From Bacteroidales bacterium UBA5382 (GTDB taxonomy: Bacteria; Bacteroidota; Bacteroidia; Bacteroidales; Dysgonomonadaceae), in the NCBI GenBank assembly GCA_002409745.1, contig DHOU01000021.1, positions 32,359 to 96,358 of the forward strand: 64,000 nucleotides of DNA. Direction: 5' to 3'. Positions 30,663 to 39,600 of this stretch are shown piece by piece (position 1 is the stretch's first letter; each line of letters starts with the position of its first letter). The notes below the pieces were generated by a model that searched no databases, was not told the origin of the DNA, and saw only the letters and a list, made by a program, of their open reading frames with translations. A program made the position numbers and the translations under genes.

Positions 30663-31843
30663 AAAGGAGCTTTCTTCCGTCTGCTTTGGCCATCGGTATT
30701 CTCTTTGTCGCCTTCAATTTAAGGGCGCCCATTACGGGAATCGGGCCGATTATTCATATCCTGAAAGACTATTTTAATCTCTCGGGAGGCACGGGCGGCT
30801 TGTTGACGACCTTGCCTTTGTTGGCGTTTGCTGCGGTGTCGCCCTTTGTGGCGCAATTCAGTAAAAAGTACGGATACGGGATGGTTATGTTTGCCGGACT
30901 GATTTTGTTGCTTGTCGGGGAACTCATCCGCTCCTATACCGGCATTGCGGGCTTGTTTGCGGGAACTTTGCTGTTAGGCGTCGGCATCGGTATCGGGAAT
31001 GTATTGTTGCCGAGTATTATCAAAAAGGAATTTGTCCTGCATACCGGCCTGATGTTAGGGTTGTACACCCTTTCCCTCAATATATTTGCCAGCATTAGCG
31101 CCGGAGCCAGCGCTCCACTTACCGAGCGCATGGGATGGCGAAACTCGCTGGCGGTATGGATTCCGCTTGCCTTGATCACTCTTTTCATTTGGTTGCCGCA
31201 AGTCTTTAAGCGCAATCATTCGGCCTCGGAGCCCGAAAAAGTCATACTGGTGAACGATAAGGGGCTTTCTATTTGGAAGTCGATGTTGGCCTGGTGGGTT
31301 ACTTTGTATATGGGCATTCAATCTTTTATTTTTTACGGATTAACGGCTTGGCTGCCATCGGTTATGATTTCCAAAGGACTATCGGCGGAGGCGGCCGGTA
31401 ATATGACTTTTTTGTTTCAAATTGCCGGGTTGCCCACCAGCTTAATCATTCCGTCTATCGCCTACAAATGTAAAGGGCAACAAACGCTGACCATTATTAA
31501 TGGATTGATCCTGATTTCGGGATTGATTTTTCTTATTGTTTCGTCTTCCCTTTGGCATTATATTCTGGCCGTGACGTTAGTCGGTCTTGCTTGCGGCGCC
31601 AATCTGAGCCTGGCGATCTCTTTTATTTCCCTCCGCGTTTCCACCTCCCGGAAGGCGACGGAATTGTCGGGCATGTCTCAGTCGGTCGGATATATTTTGG
31701 CTGCGATATCGCCCGTGTTGATGGGCGTTGTGCATGATTGGACCCTGAACTGGGCCTTCGCATTGGGAATACTGGTCATTGCCTCCGGCATGTTGTGGCT
31801 GATTGGGTTTAAAGCCGCGGGCGATGTGGTCATAAAGTCCTGA
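30653..31843 (+). CDS. MFS transporter, CynX/NimT group
   Basis: Inner-membrane major facilitator with about 12 predicted segments in 396 residues. The N-terminal LAIGILFVAFNLRAPITGIGP (about residues 12-32) is the recognisable CynX/NimT start, followed by GGTGGLLTTLPLLAFAAVSP. The group includes cyanate and 2-nitroimidazole transporters, but substrates of most members are unknown. Its start overlaps the 3' end of the aspartate kinase gene by 10 bases, so the two are translationally coupled; a role in exporting or importing an amino-acid-pathway compound is only a guess. Confidence 0.88.
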   Translation: MQIKRSFLPSALAIGILFVAFNLRAPITGIGPIIHILKDYFNLSGGTGGLLTTLPLLAFAAVSPFVAQFSKKYGYGMVMFAGLILLLVGELIRSYTGIAGLFAGTLLLGVGIGIGNVLLPSIIKKEFVLHTGLMLGLYTLSLNIFASISAGASAPLTERMGWRNSLAVWIPLALITLFIWLPQVFKRNHSASEPEKVILVNDKGLSIWKSMLAWWVTLYMGIQSFIFYGLTAWLPSVMISKGLSAEAAGNMTFLFQIAGLPTSLIIPSIAYKCKGQQTLTIINGLILISGLIFLIVSSSLWHYILAVTLVGLACGANLSLAISFISLRVSTSRKATELSGMSQSVGYILAAISPVLMGVVHDWTLNWAFALGILVIASGMLWLIGFKAAGDVVIKS

Positions 31844-31941
31844 AAGAGAGAAAAAGTATCCGGATGGAAGGCCTACCTAAAAATAATTTGGCGGTTTAAC
31901 ATTAATTAGCCGGCAATATTTTTTTAGTCCCTCGTTTTCCG

Positions 31942-31949
31942 TACATTTG
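31942..31949 (+). promoter_or_regulatory. -7 promoter element for the HU-like gene
   Basis: TACATTTG, 31 bases upstream of the ATG at 31980. Confidence 0.6.
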
Positions 31950-31979
31950 TGGGTTATGTTATTATAAATTTATAATAAG

Positions 31980-32366
31980 ATGTCAATCAAGTTCAAACCT
32001 ATTCTAAGAGGCGAGCCGGGTGTGGTTGGCGGCGGAACCAAGAAGAAGTATTATGCTTCGGCAAATATTTCAGGAGAAACAACCATTGAGGATTTAACAA
32101 AAGATATTGAGAAAATCAGTACCGTAAGCGGAGCCGATATCCGGGCAGTACTTTATGCCATGGTGGATGTGGCCGTTGATAAATTAGCCGAAGGCAAAGC
32201 CGTGCGGCTCGGTGACCTGGGTAGCCTGCGTCCCGGCATTTCGAGCACCGGCGTCGAAGAAAAGGCTAAAGTGGAAGCAGGTGTCATTAAAAGTGCGCGC
32301 GTGATCTTTACGCCGGGACTCAAAATCAAACAAATGCTCAAACTCGTGAAGTTCGAAAAACTGTAA
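31980..32366 (+). CDS. HU/IHF-family DNA-binding protein
   Basis: Nucleoid protein of the Bacteroidetes-specific HU-like type. The 128 residues start MSIKFKPILRGEPGVVGGGT, a conserved N-terminal arm of this group, continue with KKYYASANISGETTIEDLTKD, the dimerisation helices (IRAVLYAMVDVAVDKLAEGKAV), the beta-arm base VRLGDLGSLRPGISS, and end TPGLKIKQMLKLVKF. It is longer than classical HU (about 90). Several copies per genome are usual in this order; no special role can be assigned. It has its own promoter and an elaborate terminator. Confidence 0.92.
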   Translation: MSIKFKPILRGEPGVVGGGTKKKYYASANISGETTIEDLTKDIEKISTVSGADIRAVLYAMVDVAVDKLAEGKAVRLGDLGSLRPGISSTGVEEKAKVEAGVIKSARVIFTPGLKIKQMLKLVKFEKL

Positions 32367-32378
32367 TGATCTTTTCCG

Positions 32379-32463
32379 AAAGCGATGCTTATCGAAAAAA
32401 GCAATAAGCATAAAAAGAAATCCGATAGGCATCGCTTTGAAAAGTTTTGCCTATCGCTTTTTT
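32379..32463 (+). terminator. Two alternative hairpins after the HU-like gene
   Basis: AAAGCGATGC at 32379 pairs with GCATCGCTTT at 32429; CGATAGGC at 32423 pairs with GCCTATCG at 32449, followed by CTTTTTTT. The pairings share bases 32429-32430, so the first stem competes with the terminator stem. Confidence 0.65.
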
Positions 32464-32496
32464 AAATCTTCGTTATAAAAATTAATTCACTCCAAT

Positions 32497-33948
32497 ATGC
32501 AATCACAGGAAAATACAACTCTCCCGCCATCTTCCTACCTTTCAACGCCTGCGGGCAAACCGCGGTTTGCCGAACTCCATTCGGTAACACTGAAAATGGT
32601 AATCATTGGTATCCTTACCCTTTTATTGCTGATCCCGTTGGGGATGGTGGAAGGGCTGATTCGTGAACGCCGGCAAACCGAATCGGGCGCCGTGACGGAG
32701 ATCGCGTCCAAATGGGGCGCCGAGCAGGTGTTGGCTGGGCCTTGCCTGGCGATACCTTATATCGAGGAGCGTTTGACGGATAAAAATCGCGAGCCGGTGC
32801 GAAAAACGCTGTTGTTGTTGCCCGACATTTTGAATGTGAAGGGTGAGGCGCAGGTAGAGAAACGAAAGAGGGGTATTTATGAGGCTTCGGTTTACCGGGC
32901 AGATATCCTGTTATCGGGAACCTTTAATACTTCCGAACTGGATAAATCGGGCATCTTTTCCGAAAGGCTTTTATGGAACGAAGCGCGTGTGGTGCTGGGA
33001 CTGTCCGATTTGAAAGGCATCGACGAACGGGTATCGATGGAAATAGGCGGTAAGAAACTCGATGCCGAATCGGGAATACCCGTCGAAAATCTTTCTGTTG
33101 GGGTTGTTCCGGGCAAGGACGGGTATGTTCCCGAGAGGGAAACCCCGGATTTATCGCCGGATATTTCATCGGGAATATTCGCTTCGGGACTGAATATCAA
33201 GCTCGATATGGTACAGGATACCGCCTCGGCAGGCGAGCCCATTACATTTTCTATCCCTTTATCTTTGAAGGGATCACAGGGCTGGTTCGTGATTCCTGCT
33301 GGTAAAACGACCACGGTGGAATTTGCTTCGGATTGGGGCACGCCTGCTTTCGGGGGCAGTTTCTTGCCGGAAACGCGAGCGGTAACGGCCGACGGCTTTT
33401 CGGCAAAATGGAAAGTATTGGATTTGAATCGGAGTTTCGGGCAGGTAGTGGCGGCCGACAATGCCGTCTCCATCGGGCAAATGGCGTCTTCCGCTTTCGG
33501 GGTGAAGTTTGTTCGTCCCGTGGATCAGTATCGCCAGAACGTACGCAGTGTCAAATACGCCGTATTGCTGATTTTACTCACTTTCGCAGCGGTATTTTTC
33601 ATCGAATTATGGCAGAAAAAGCCGGTGAACCCGTTTCAGTATTTGTTGGTAGGATTGGCGCTGGTGCTATTCTACGCCTTACTCCTTTCCATGTCGGAAG
33701 TGTGGGGGTTCAATTCGGCCTATCTGGTTGCCGCGTTGATGACGGCTGCGCTCGTCACGATCCATGTATGGAGATTGCTTAAAAGCCGAAAATATGCTTT
33801 ATGGATGGGGGGATTGCTGGTTTTCCTGTATGGTTTTGTCTTTGTTTTATTGCAAATGGAAAGTTACGCATTGCTTACCGGCAGTTTGGGTTTATTCGTC
33901 ATTCTGGCTGCGATCATGTATTATTCGAAGAAAGTCAGGCTCGAGTGA
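32497..33948 (+). CDS. creD: Inner membrane protein CreD
   Basis: Cell-envelope integrity protein of the CreD family. The 483 residues begin with a cytosolic proline-rich stretch, then membrane segment MVIIGILTLLLLIPLGMVEG, followed by the diagnostic LIRERRQTESGAVTEIASKWG (about residues 50-70). A large periplasmic domain of roughly 270 residues follows, with five or so C-terminal membrane segments (YAVLLILLTFAAVFFIELW, NPFQYLLVGLALVLFYALLLS and so on). In E. coli CreD is regulated by CreBC; no two-component system is nearby. Single gene with no obvious operon partner; molecular function of the family is not settled. Confidence 0.92.
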   Translation: MQSQENTTLPPSSYLSTPAGKPRFAELHSVTLKMVIIGILTLLLLIPLGMVEGLIRERRQTESGAVTEIASKWGAEQVLAGPCLAIPYIEERLTDKNREPVRKTLLLLPDILNVKGEAQVEKRKRGIYEASVYRADILLSGTFNTSELDKSGIFSERLLWNEARVVLGLSDLKGIDERVSMEIGGKKLDAESGIPVENLSVGVVPGKDGYVPERETPDLSPDISSGIFASGLNIKLDMVQDTASAGEPITFSIPLSLKGSQGWFVIPAGKTTTVEFASDWGTPAFGGSFLPETRAVTADGFSAKWKVLDLNRSFGQVVAADNAVSIGQMASSAFGVKFVRPVDQYRQNVRSVKYAVLLILLTFAAVFFIELWQKKPVNPFQYLLVGLALVLFYALLLSMSEVWGFNSAYLVAALMTAALVTIHVWRLLKSRKYALWMGGLLVFLYGFVFVLLQMESYALLTGSLGLFVILAAIMYYSKKVRLE

Positions 33949-33994
33949 TTGTAGGCGAATCTCGCGATGTATGGATTGTTTGAGGAATGTTTTA

Positions 33995-34002
33995 TATCTT
34001 TG
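33995..34002 (+). promoter_or_regulatory. -7 promoter element for the antitoxin / RelE pair
   Basis: TATCTTTG, 25 bases upstream of the ATG at 34027. Confidence 0.6.
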
Positions 34003-34026
34003 TGAGATAAAATCAACATAAATAAT

Positions 34027-34290
34027 ATGGATACGAAAACGACAAGTTCTAAAAAGGGAATACGGCGGAAAAATATCGATATTCCGGAAGATGCTTACCG
34101 GTTGCTTTCGGCCAAAGCAACGGAGCAGGGAACGAATTTGAAAAAATATATTGAGAAATTATTGATAGAAGAAGCCGAAGATATCGAGGATGCCGAACTC
34201 TACGCTCATCTTTTATCTACTAAACCGAACGGTTTTGAAATGGCTTCGGAAGAAGAAACCAAACAATTTGAACGTTCACTCGGATTATGA
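34027..34290 (+). CDS. Probable antitoxin of a RelE-type pair
   Basis: Eighty-seven residues: MDTKTTSSKKGIRRKNIDIP.. then EDAYRLLSAKATEQGTNLKKY and IEKLLIEEAEDIEDAELYAH. The N-terminal half (RRKNIDIPEDAYRLLSAKATEQG) fits a ribbon-helix-helix DNA-binding fold and the acidic C-terminal part fits a toxin-wrapping region. Its stop overlaps the toxin ATG (ATGA), the standard coupled arrangement. The toxin behind it is frameshifted, so this antitoxin has lost its local partner. Assignment rests on gene context plus general fold; the specific antitoxin family is not certain. Confidence 0.7.
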   Translation: MDTKTTSSKKGIRRKNIDIPEDAYRLLSAKATEQGTNLKKYIEKLLIEEAEDIEDAELYAHLLSTKPNGFEMASEEETKQFERSLGL

Positions 34291-34591
34291 TTGTCAAATA
34301 CGAAAAAGATTTTATAAAGTCTGTCAACCAGCGGCCTGACCGGGTAAAAAAACGCTGACTCGAATAATCGAGATCGTAAGGCAAGTTCAATCGATTTCGG
34401 AAATACCTGATTGCAAAAAAATAATCGGATTCGAACATGCTTATCGTATTCGGGTGCAAGAATATAGAGCATTATTCATTCTTCTTATTACCGAAAAAGA
34501 TACCGTCCTTTTTGTCTGCTTTTCTCCTCGAGGCGAAGCTTACAAAAAAGGAATGTTGGAGAGGCTTCGCGATAAAGACCGCCAAAAATAA
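34287..34591 (+). pseudogene. RelE-superfamily toxin, frameshifted in a poly-A run
   Basis: Starts MIVKYEKDFIKSVNQRPDRV-KKR and hits a stop at codon 26. Adding one A to the run of seven A at 34345-34351 joins it to LTRIIEIVRQVQSISEIPDC, then KKIIGFEHAYRIRVQEYRAL, ending FVCFSPRGEAYKK..; this is a full-length RelE-type toxin of about 101 residues with the usual K..YRIRV..YR core. So a single-base loss inactivates the toxin. The event lies in a homopolymer, where both slippage and sequencing error are common; programmed frameshifting is less likely. The antitoxin upstream is intact. Confidence 0.82.
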
Positions 34592-34610
34592 ATGCGGGCG
34601 GCGGAATCAT

Positions 34611-35831
34611 TTATTCCTCATAGGTTTGGTAGAGAAAATCATTGTAAGGGAATCGCGTGATATGGATTTCCTTTACTTTTTCGTAGAGAAGCTGTTTTAA
34701 TTCTTCGATATTCGTTTTTTCTTTCGCCGAGATGAAAATACAATTTTCTTTCACGTGGCTCATCCAACTTTGTTGAAGTTCTTCGAGCGACACATTCTCC
34801 CGTTTTTTCGGAGTCAGGTCGTCTTCATCCTTAGCTACATGCGTAAAGGCATCTATTTTATTAAAGGCGAGAATAGTCGGTTTTTCCGTTTTATCGATTT
34901 CATATAACGTCTTTTCCACCACCTCGATTTGCTCCTCGAATGCCGGATGCGAGATGTCTACTACATGGACAAGGATGTCGGCTTCGCGCACCTCGTCGAG
35001 TGTCGATTTGAACGATTCGATCAGATTCGTCGGCAGTTTGCGGATAAATCCCACCGTGTCGGTTAATAAAAAGGGCAGATTTTCGATGGTCACCTTCCGC
35101 ACAGTCGTGTCAAGCGTGGCGAAAAGCTTGTTTTCGGCAAACACTTCCGATTTGCTCAGGAGCGTCATCAGCGTAGATTTGCCCACATTGGTATATCCCA
35201 CCAGGGCGACACGCACCAGTTTGCCGCGATTTTTGCGTTGCACCGCCTTTTGCTTGTCGATTTGTTTGAGTTGTTCTTTCAGCCGGGAGATTTTATCGAG
35301 AATGATACGTCGGTCGGTTTCCAACTGCGTTTCCCCCGGACCGCGCATCACCACGCCGCCCCCGCCGCGTTGGCGTTCCAAGTGCGTCCACATCCGCGTC
35401 AGCCGCGGCAGCAAATATTGATATTGCGCCAATTCCACCTGCACTTTGGCATGAGCCGTTTGCGCACGCATGGCAAAGATGTCGAGAATAAGGCTTGTAC
35501 GGTCGAGGATACGCAGTCCCAATTCTTTCTCGATATTGCGGATTTGTTTCGCCGAAAGTTCATCATCGAAGATGACCACCCCCGTTTCGTTTTCCTCATC
35601 CGCCACGTATTCTTTAATCTCCTGAAGTTTTCCGGTTCCTACGAACGTGACGGAATTGGGCATTTCAAGCCTTTGAACGAATCGGGCTTGAGGGGTGAAC
35701 CCGGCTGTTTCGGCCAGAAAAGCCAGTTCGTCGAGATATTCTTTTACCTTTTCTTCGTTCTGTTCGGGAGTAATCAAGCCTACCAAAACGGCTTTTTCAC
35801 TTTTTATATCTGTAAGGATAAGATCTTTCAT
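34611..35831 (-). CDS. hflX: GTPase HflX
   Basis: Ribosome-associated GTPase that splits stalled or heat-damaged 70S ribosomes. The 406-residue protein has the N-terminal HflX domain (KAVLVGLITPEQNEEKVKEY and FVGTGKLQEIKEYV at about 73-86), the glycine-rich RQRGGGGVVMRGPGETQLETDRR linker (about 155-177), G1 VALVGYTNVGKSTLM near 209, G3 DTVGFIRKLP and G4 NKID. A short C-terminal domain ends in FLYQTYEE. It stands alone on the minus strand, converging with the broken toxin gene 19 bases away. Confidence 0.95.
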   Translation of the reverse strand: MKDLILTDIKSEKAVLVGLITPEQNEEKVKEYLDELAFLAETAGFTPQARFVQRLEMPNSVTFVGTGKLQEIKEYVADEENETGVVIFDDELSAKQIRNIEKELGLRILDRTSLILDIFAMRAQTAHAKVQVELAQYQYLLPRLTRMWTHLERQRGGGGVVMRGPGETQLETDRRIILDKISRLKEQLKQIDKQKAVQRKNRGKLVRVALVGYTNVGKSTLMTLLSKSEVFAENKLFATLDTTVRKVTIENLPFLLTDTVGFIRKLPTNLIESFKSTLDEVREADILVHVVDISHPAFEEQIEVVEKTLYEIDKTEKPTILAFNKIDAFTHVAKDEDDLTPKKRENVSLEELQQSWMSHVKENCIFISAKEKTNIEELKQLLYEKVKEIHITRFPYNDFLYQTYEE

Positions 35832-35925
35832 TCTCTGCTAAAATTGTAATTCCAAATATAGGATGTATGACGATTTGAGTTTGTTCCGAAAAAGTCATGG
35901 TTCCTGGTTGAGATTTTACCCGTAG

Positions 35926-36000
35926 GCTGCGCCTCGTTTTGCCTGCGGTTATGAACATGTCCGCTCGTTTGGGTGACCTCTTTCAGAATAGACTCCTATT
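35926..36000. repeat. Dispersed hairpin repeat, Bacteroidales-type (tentative)
   Basis: CCGTAGGC and GCCTGCGG form a hairpin around TGCGCCTCGTTTT, followed by GGTTATGAACATGTCCG and GTTTGGGTGACCTC. I recall very similar GC-rich hairpin sequences scattered between genes in many Bacteroidales genomes. The identification is from memory, not a search. Confidence 0.4.
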
Positions 36001-36142
36001 TGAAAAATAAAATATAAAGATACGTTATAATCAGGAGTGTACCAAATATGCCGGTAAAGAATTCAGTGTATTTTCTCCGATTTGTTTCTCATTCCTCTTT
36101 ATAAATTTGTCATTTTGCGATACAGAATAAATAAAATCTCAT

Positions 36143-36150
36143 TACCTTTG
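36143..36150 (+). promoter_or_regulatory. -7 promoter element for the 36.2-kb structured RNA
   Basis: TACCTTTG, about 60 bases before the first paired arm; no susC ATG until 36611. Confidence 0.5.
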
Positions 36151-36156
36151 CTTTGT

Positions 36157-36352
36157 CTTTCGGGACAAACTTTTTATAATAGTGTTTAAGGAAGTGCCTT
36201 ATACTCGTTGAAATCGCCAATCTCAAGAAGGTATATACAAGGCATAGTCGACAATCCATAAAGTGGGTTGCTTTGTCTATGCGTATATACGGGTGTTTGG
36301 CGATACCTGACGAGTATGTAAGACGGCAACCCGCTTCTTTTTTTATAAACCT
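36157..36352 (+). ncRNA. Strongly structured RNA with pseudoknot or attenuator layout, family unassigned
   Basis: In the 780-base gap between hflX and susC. Arms pair in order: CTTA and TACTCGT with ACGAGTA and TAAG (2-base bulge); ATCGCCAA with TTGGCGAT; GTATATAC with GTATATAC; GCATA plus GACAA with TTGTC plus TATGC. The loop holds AAGTGGGTTGC, which can pair over 11 bp (one G-U) with GCAACCCGCTT immediately before CTTTTTTT, making a pseudoknot or a terminator that shares bases with the rod's loop. The G-U pair and the T-run both favour the plus strand. A promoter element at 36143 makes a transcript of about 195 bases likely. No riboswitch class is recognised. Confidence 0.6.
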
Positions 36353-36610
36353 CTTCTCTGGCTGCCGGAAGAAACAAATTGTCAAAATCGCTAAAATGAA
36401 AAAGTATGTATTTTTTATTGTTGTTCCTTTAACCGGAACAGAATCAAATTCGCGGATTATAGACAAATCTATTCCCTGAATTTGCAGAAACCCATTTATT
36501 CCCATGAGAAAAGGAAAAGTAATTTTTTCTTCATTTTTTCTTCATGAGTCCGTAACATTTTTCATCTTTCTTTGCGCTTGTATTTCAATAATTGGTTGTT
36601 TTATTAAATT

Positions 36611-39600
36611 ATGAGAGGAAAACGAATGAAATTAATTTTTTTTAGATGCATGTATTTGATCATAACCTGTTCCTTATGCAGCCTTATGGTCTATTCGCAA
36701 AGTGACATATTAAGAGGAAAAGTCACGGACAGTAGTAATAATCCTCTTATAGGAGTGAATATAATGGAAAAAGGAACCTCTAACGGAACGGTTACGGATG
36801 CGGAAGGATACTTTTCTTTGAGTGTTCCTGCTGAAGCGACGTTGGTTGTTTCTTACATCGGATATGCAACCCGCGAAATTCCCCGGGACGGTCGGAATAC
36901 CCTCGAAATCGTGCTGCAGGAAGATACGAAACTATTGAGTGAAGTCGTAGTGGTGGGATACGGAACGCAGCGTAAGGCCAATCTTACCGGTGCGGTAGAC
37001 CAGGTGACGAGCGAAGTATTCGAAAACCGTTCGGTATCGAATGTAACGCAAGCTTTGCAAGGGGCTATTCCGAACCTTAATTTGTCTTTAACCGATGGAA
37101 AACCCACCCGTTCCGCCGGATATAATGTCCGGGGAACTACTTCCATAGGGCAAGGCGGTGATGCGTTGGTGTTAATAGACGGAGTGGAAGGGGATCCGGC
37201 CTTGTTGAATCCGAACGATATCGAAAGTGTTTCGGTTCTCAAAGATGCTGCTTCCGCCTCCATATACGGTGCGCGGGGAACCTTCGGGGTTCTCCTCATC
37301 ACGACAAAGAGGCCGCAGGAAGGGCGCACATCCGTTACTTATTCCGGAAACTTCTCATTGAAAAATCCTATCAATGTGCCAGATATCGTGTCAGACGGCT
37401 ATACGTATGCCGAACGGTTTTTTGAAGCGTATAATGCATGGAATAATTATTCGGCCATTCCTAAAAATATCAATAAGTCGCAATCTTTTACTTCTGCATG
37501 GCTGGAAGAATTTAAAAAACGCAAGGAGCAGGGTCTTACGGAGGAGGTAACCGTAGATGAAAACGGGAACTATGTGTATTTCGGGAATCAGAATTATTAC
37601 GATGAACTGTATAAGAACAACACGTTCGCGCAAGATCATAATCTGTCCCTTACAGGAAGCGCCGATAAATTGGACTATTATCTATCCGGCCGCTTCTACG
37701 GGTACGACGGTTTATTCAGATATAACACGGATAAGTATAAAATGTATAATCTGAGGGCGAAAGGGTCGTTAAAAGTATTCGATTGGCTTACGATCGATAA
37801 TAATACCGATTTTTCCAATATGAACTATCATAATCCTATCAATGTGGGAGAGGGTGGCTCTATCTGGCGGAATATTTCCGATGAAGGGCATCCCAGCGCT
37901 CCGATTTTTAATCCGGACGGAAGCCTTACGATGTCTGCCGCGTATACGGTAGGGGATTTCTTTTATGGCAAAAACGGCGTCGATACCGATGTCAAAGTAT
38001 TGAAAAACACCACCGGATTCACGGCTTCATTTTTGCAAAATCAATTACGGGTGAAAGGTGATTTTACCTTTCGCAATACCGACGACAAGGCTTCCCAACG
38101 CCGCGTACCGGTTCCTTACAGTAAGAAAAAAGGAGAAACGATATGGCTTAGTTCTCAATATAATGACCTGAAAGAAACGATAAAAGAGACCAATTACCTG
38201 GCCGGGAATATCTATTCGGAATATGAAAATACGTTCGCCCAAGACCACTATTTCAAAGGGATGGCCGGCTGGAACTACGAACAGTCTACTTATAAATCGA
38301 CGAATGTAGAAAGAAACGGTTTGCTTACGCCCGATTCGGAAAATATCAATCTGGCATTGGGAGATGCCATTTCCACATCGGGAGGTTTTAATCGTTGGAG
38401 AGTTTCGGGAGGTTTTTATCGGTTCAACTATGCTTTTCAGGATCGCTATCTGTTGGAGTTGAACGGCCGGTATGATGGCTCTTCCAAATTCCCTGCCGAT
38501 CAGCAATGGGCTTTTTTCCCTTCCATATCGGGGGGCTGGCGGATTACCCAAGAGCCTTTTTGGAAAGAAAACGATGTGCTTAACGATATAAAGGTAAGGG
38601 CTTCTTACGGATCGCTCGGAAACGGGAATATCAATCCGTATAGTTTTATGGAACTACTGGCTATCAAAACTTCCGGCAGAGTGATTAACGGCGTGAAGAA
38701 TAAATATACCGAAGCGCCGGAAGTATTACCCGACGAACTTACTTGGGAGACTGCTACCACTACCGATTTCGGACTTGATTTTGGAATGTTTCGTAACAGG
38801 CTCCGCTTTACGGGAGATTATTATATCCGTAAAACAACCAATATGTATACTGTCGGGGCTACCCTGCCTGATATTTTCGGAGCGAAGTCTCCTAAAGGAA
38901 ACTATGCCGATATGACTACACGGGGATGGGAATTGTCTCTGTCATGGCGCGACCGGTTTAATTTGGCCGAAAAGCCTTTTCAATATGAGTTAAGAGCCAC
39001 TTTGGCCGATTATATTTCGACTATCGACAAGTATAATAATGAGACAAAGAGTTTGAATGATTATAATGCCGGCCGCCGGGTAGGTGAAATATGGGGATAT
39101 GTAACGGAAGGCCTTTTTCAATCCCAGGCCGATATCGACTCCCATGCCAAGCAGGAACTGATTAATTCTTCTTCCAAAGGAATCGAATATCCGGGAGATA
39201 TAAAATTTAAAGACTTGAATGATGACGATGTCATCGACTACGGAATGAATACGTTAGATGATCACGGGGATAAAAAAGTTATCGGAAATAAACTTCCCCG
39301 CTATACGTTCAGCTTGAATTTAGGCGCCGATTGGAATAACTTTTTCTTTTCAGCCTTTTTCCATGGCGTCGGGCGTCAACACTGGTATCCGAGTTCCGAA
39401 AGTGTTTTCTGGGGACAATATAACCGTCCTTATAATATGCTTCCCTCTTGGCATCTCGAGAATTATTGGACGGAGCAAAATACGGGAGCTTACTTGCCTC
39501 GTTATGCCGGATACAATTCGTCCATACGCACGGCGCAGACCCGCTATCTGCAAAATGTAGCGTATGTACGCCTTAAGAATCTGCAATTCGGATATAATCT

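Noticed and set aside
36157..36352. Known riboswitch (cobalamin, SAM, TPP) or integron attC site
   Set aside because: None of the conserved core sequences I know for these classes is present, and there is no integrase or attC R-box pair.
36110..36505. 131-codon frame on the minus strand
   Set aside because: It runs through the inverted repeats of the structured RNA and has no family likeness; the plus-strand promoter, wobble pair and T-run point to an RNA gene instead.
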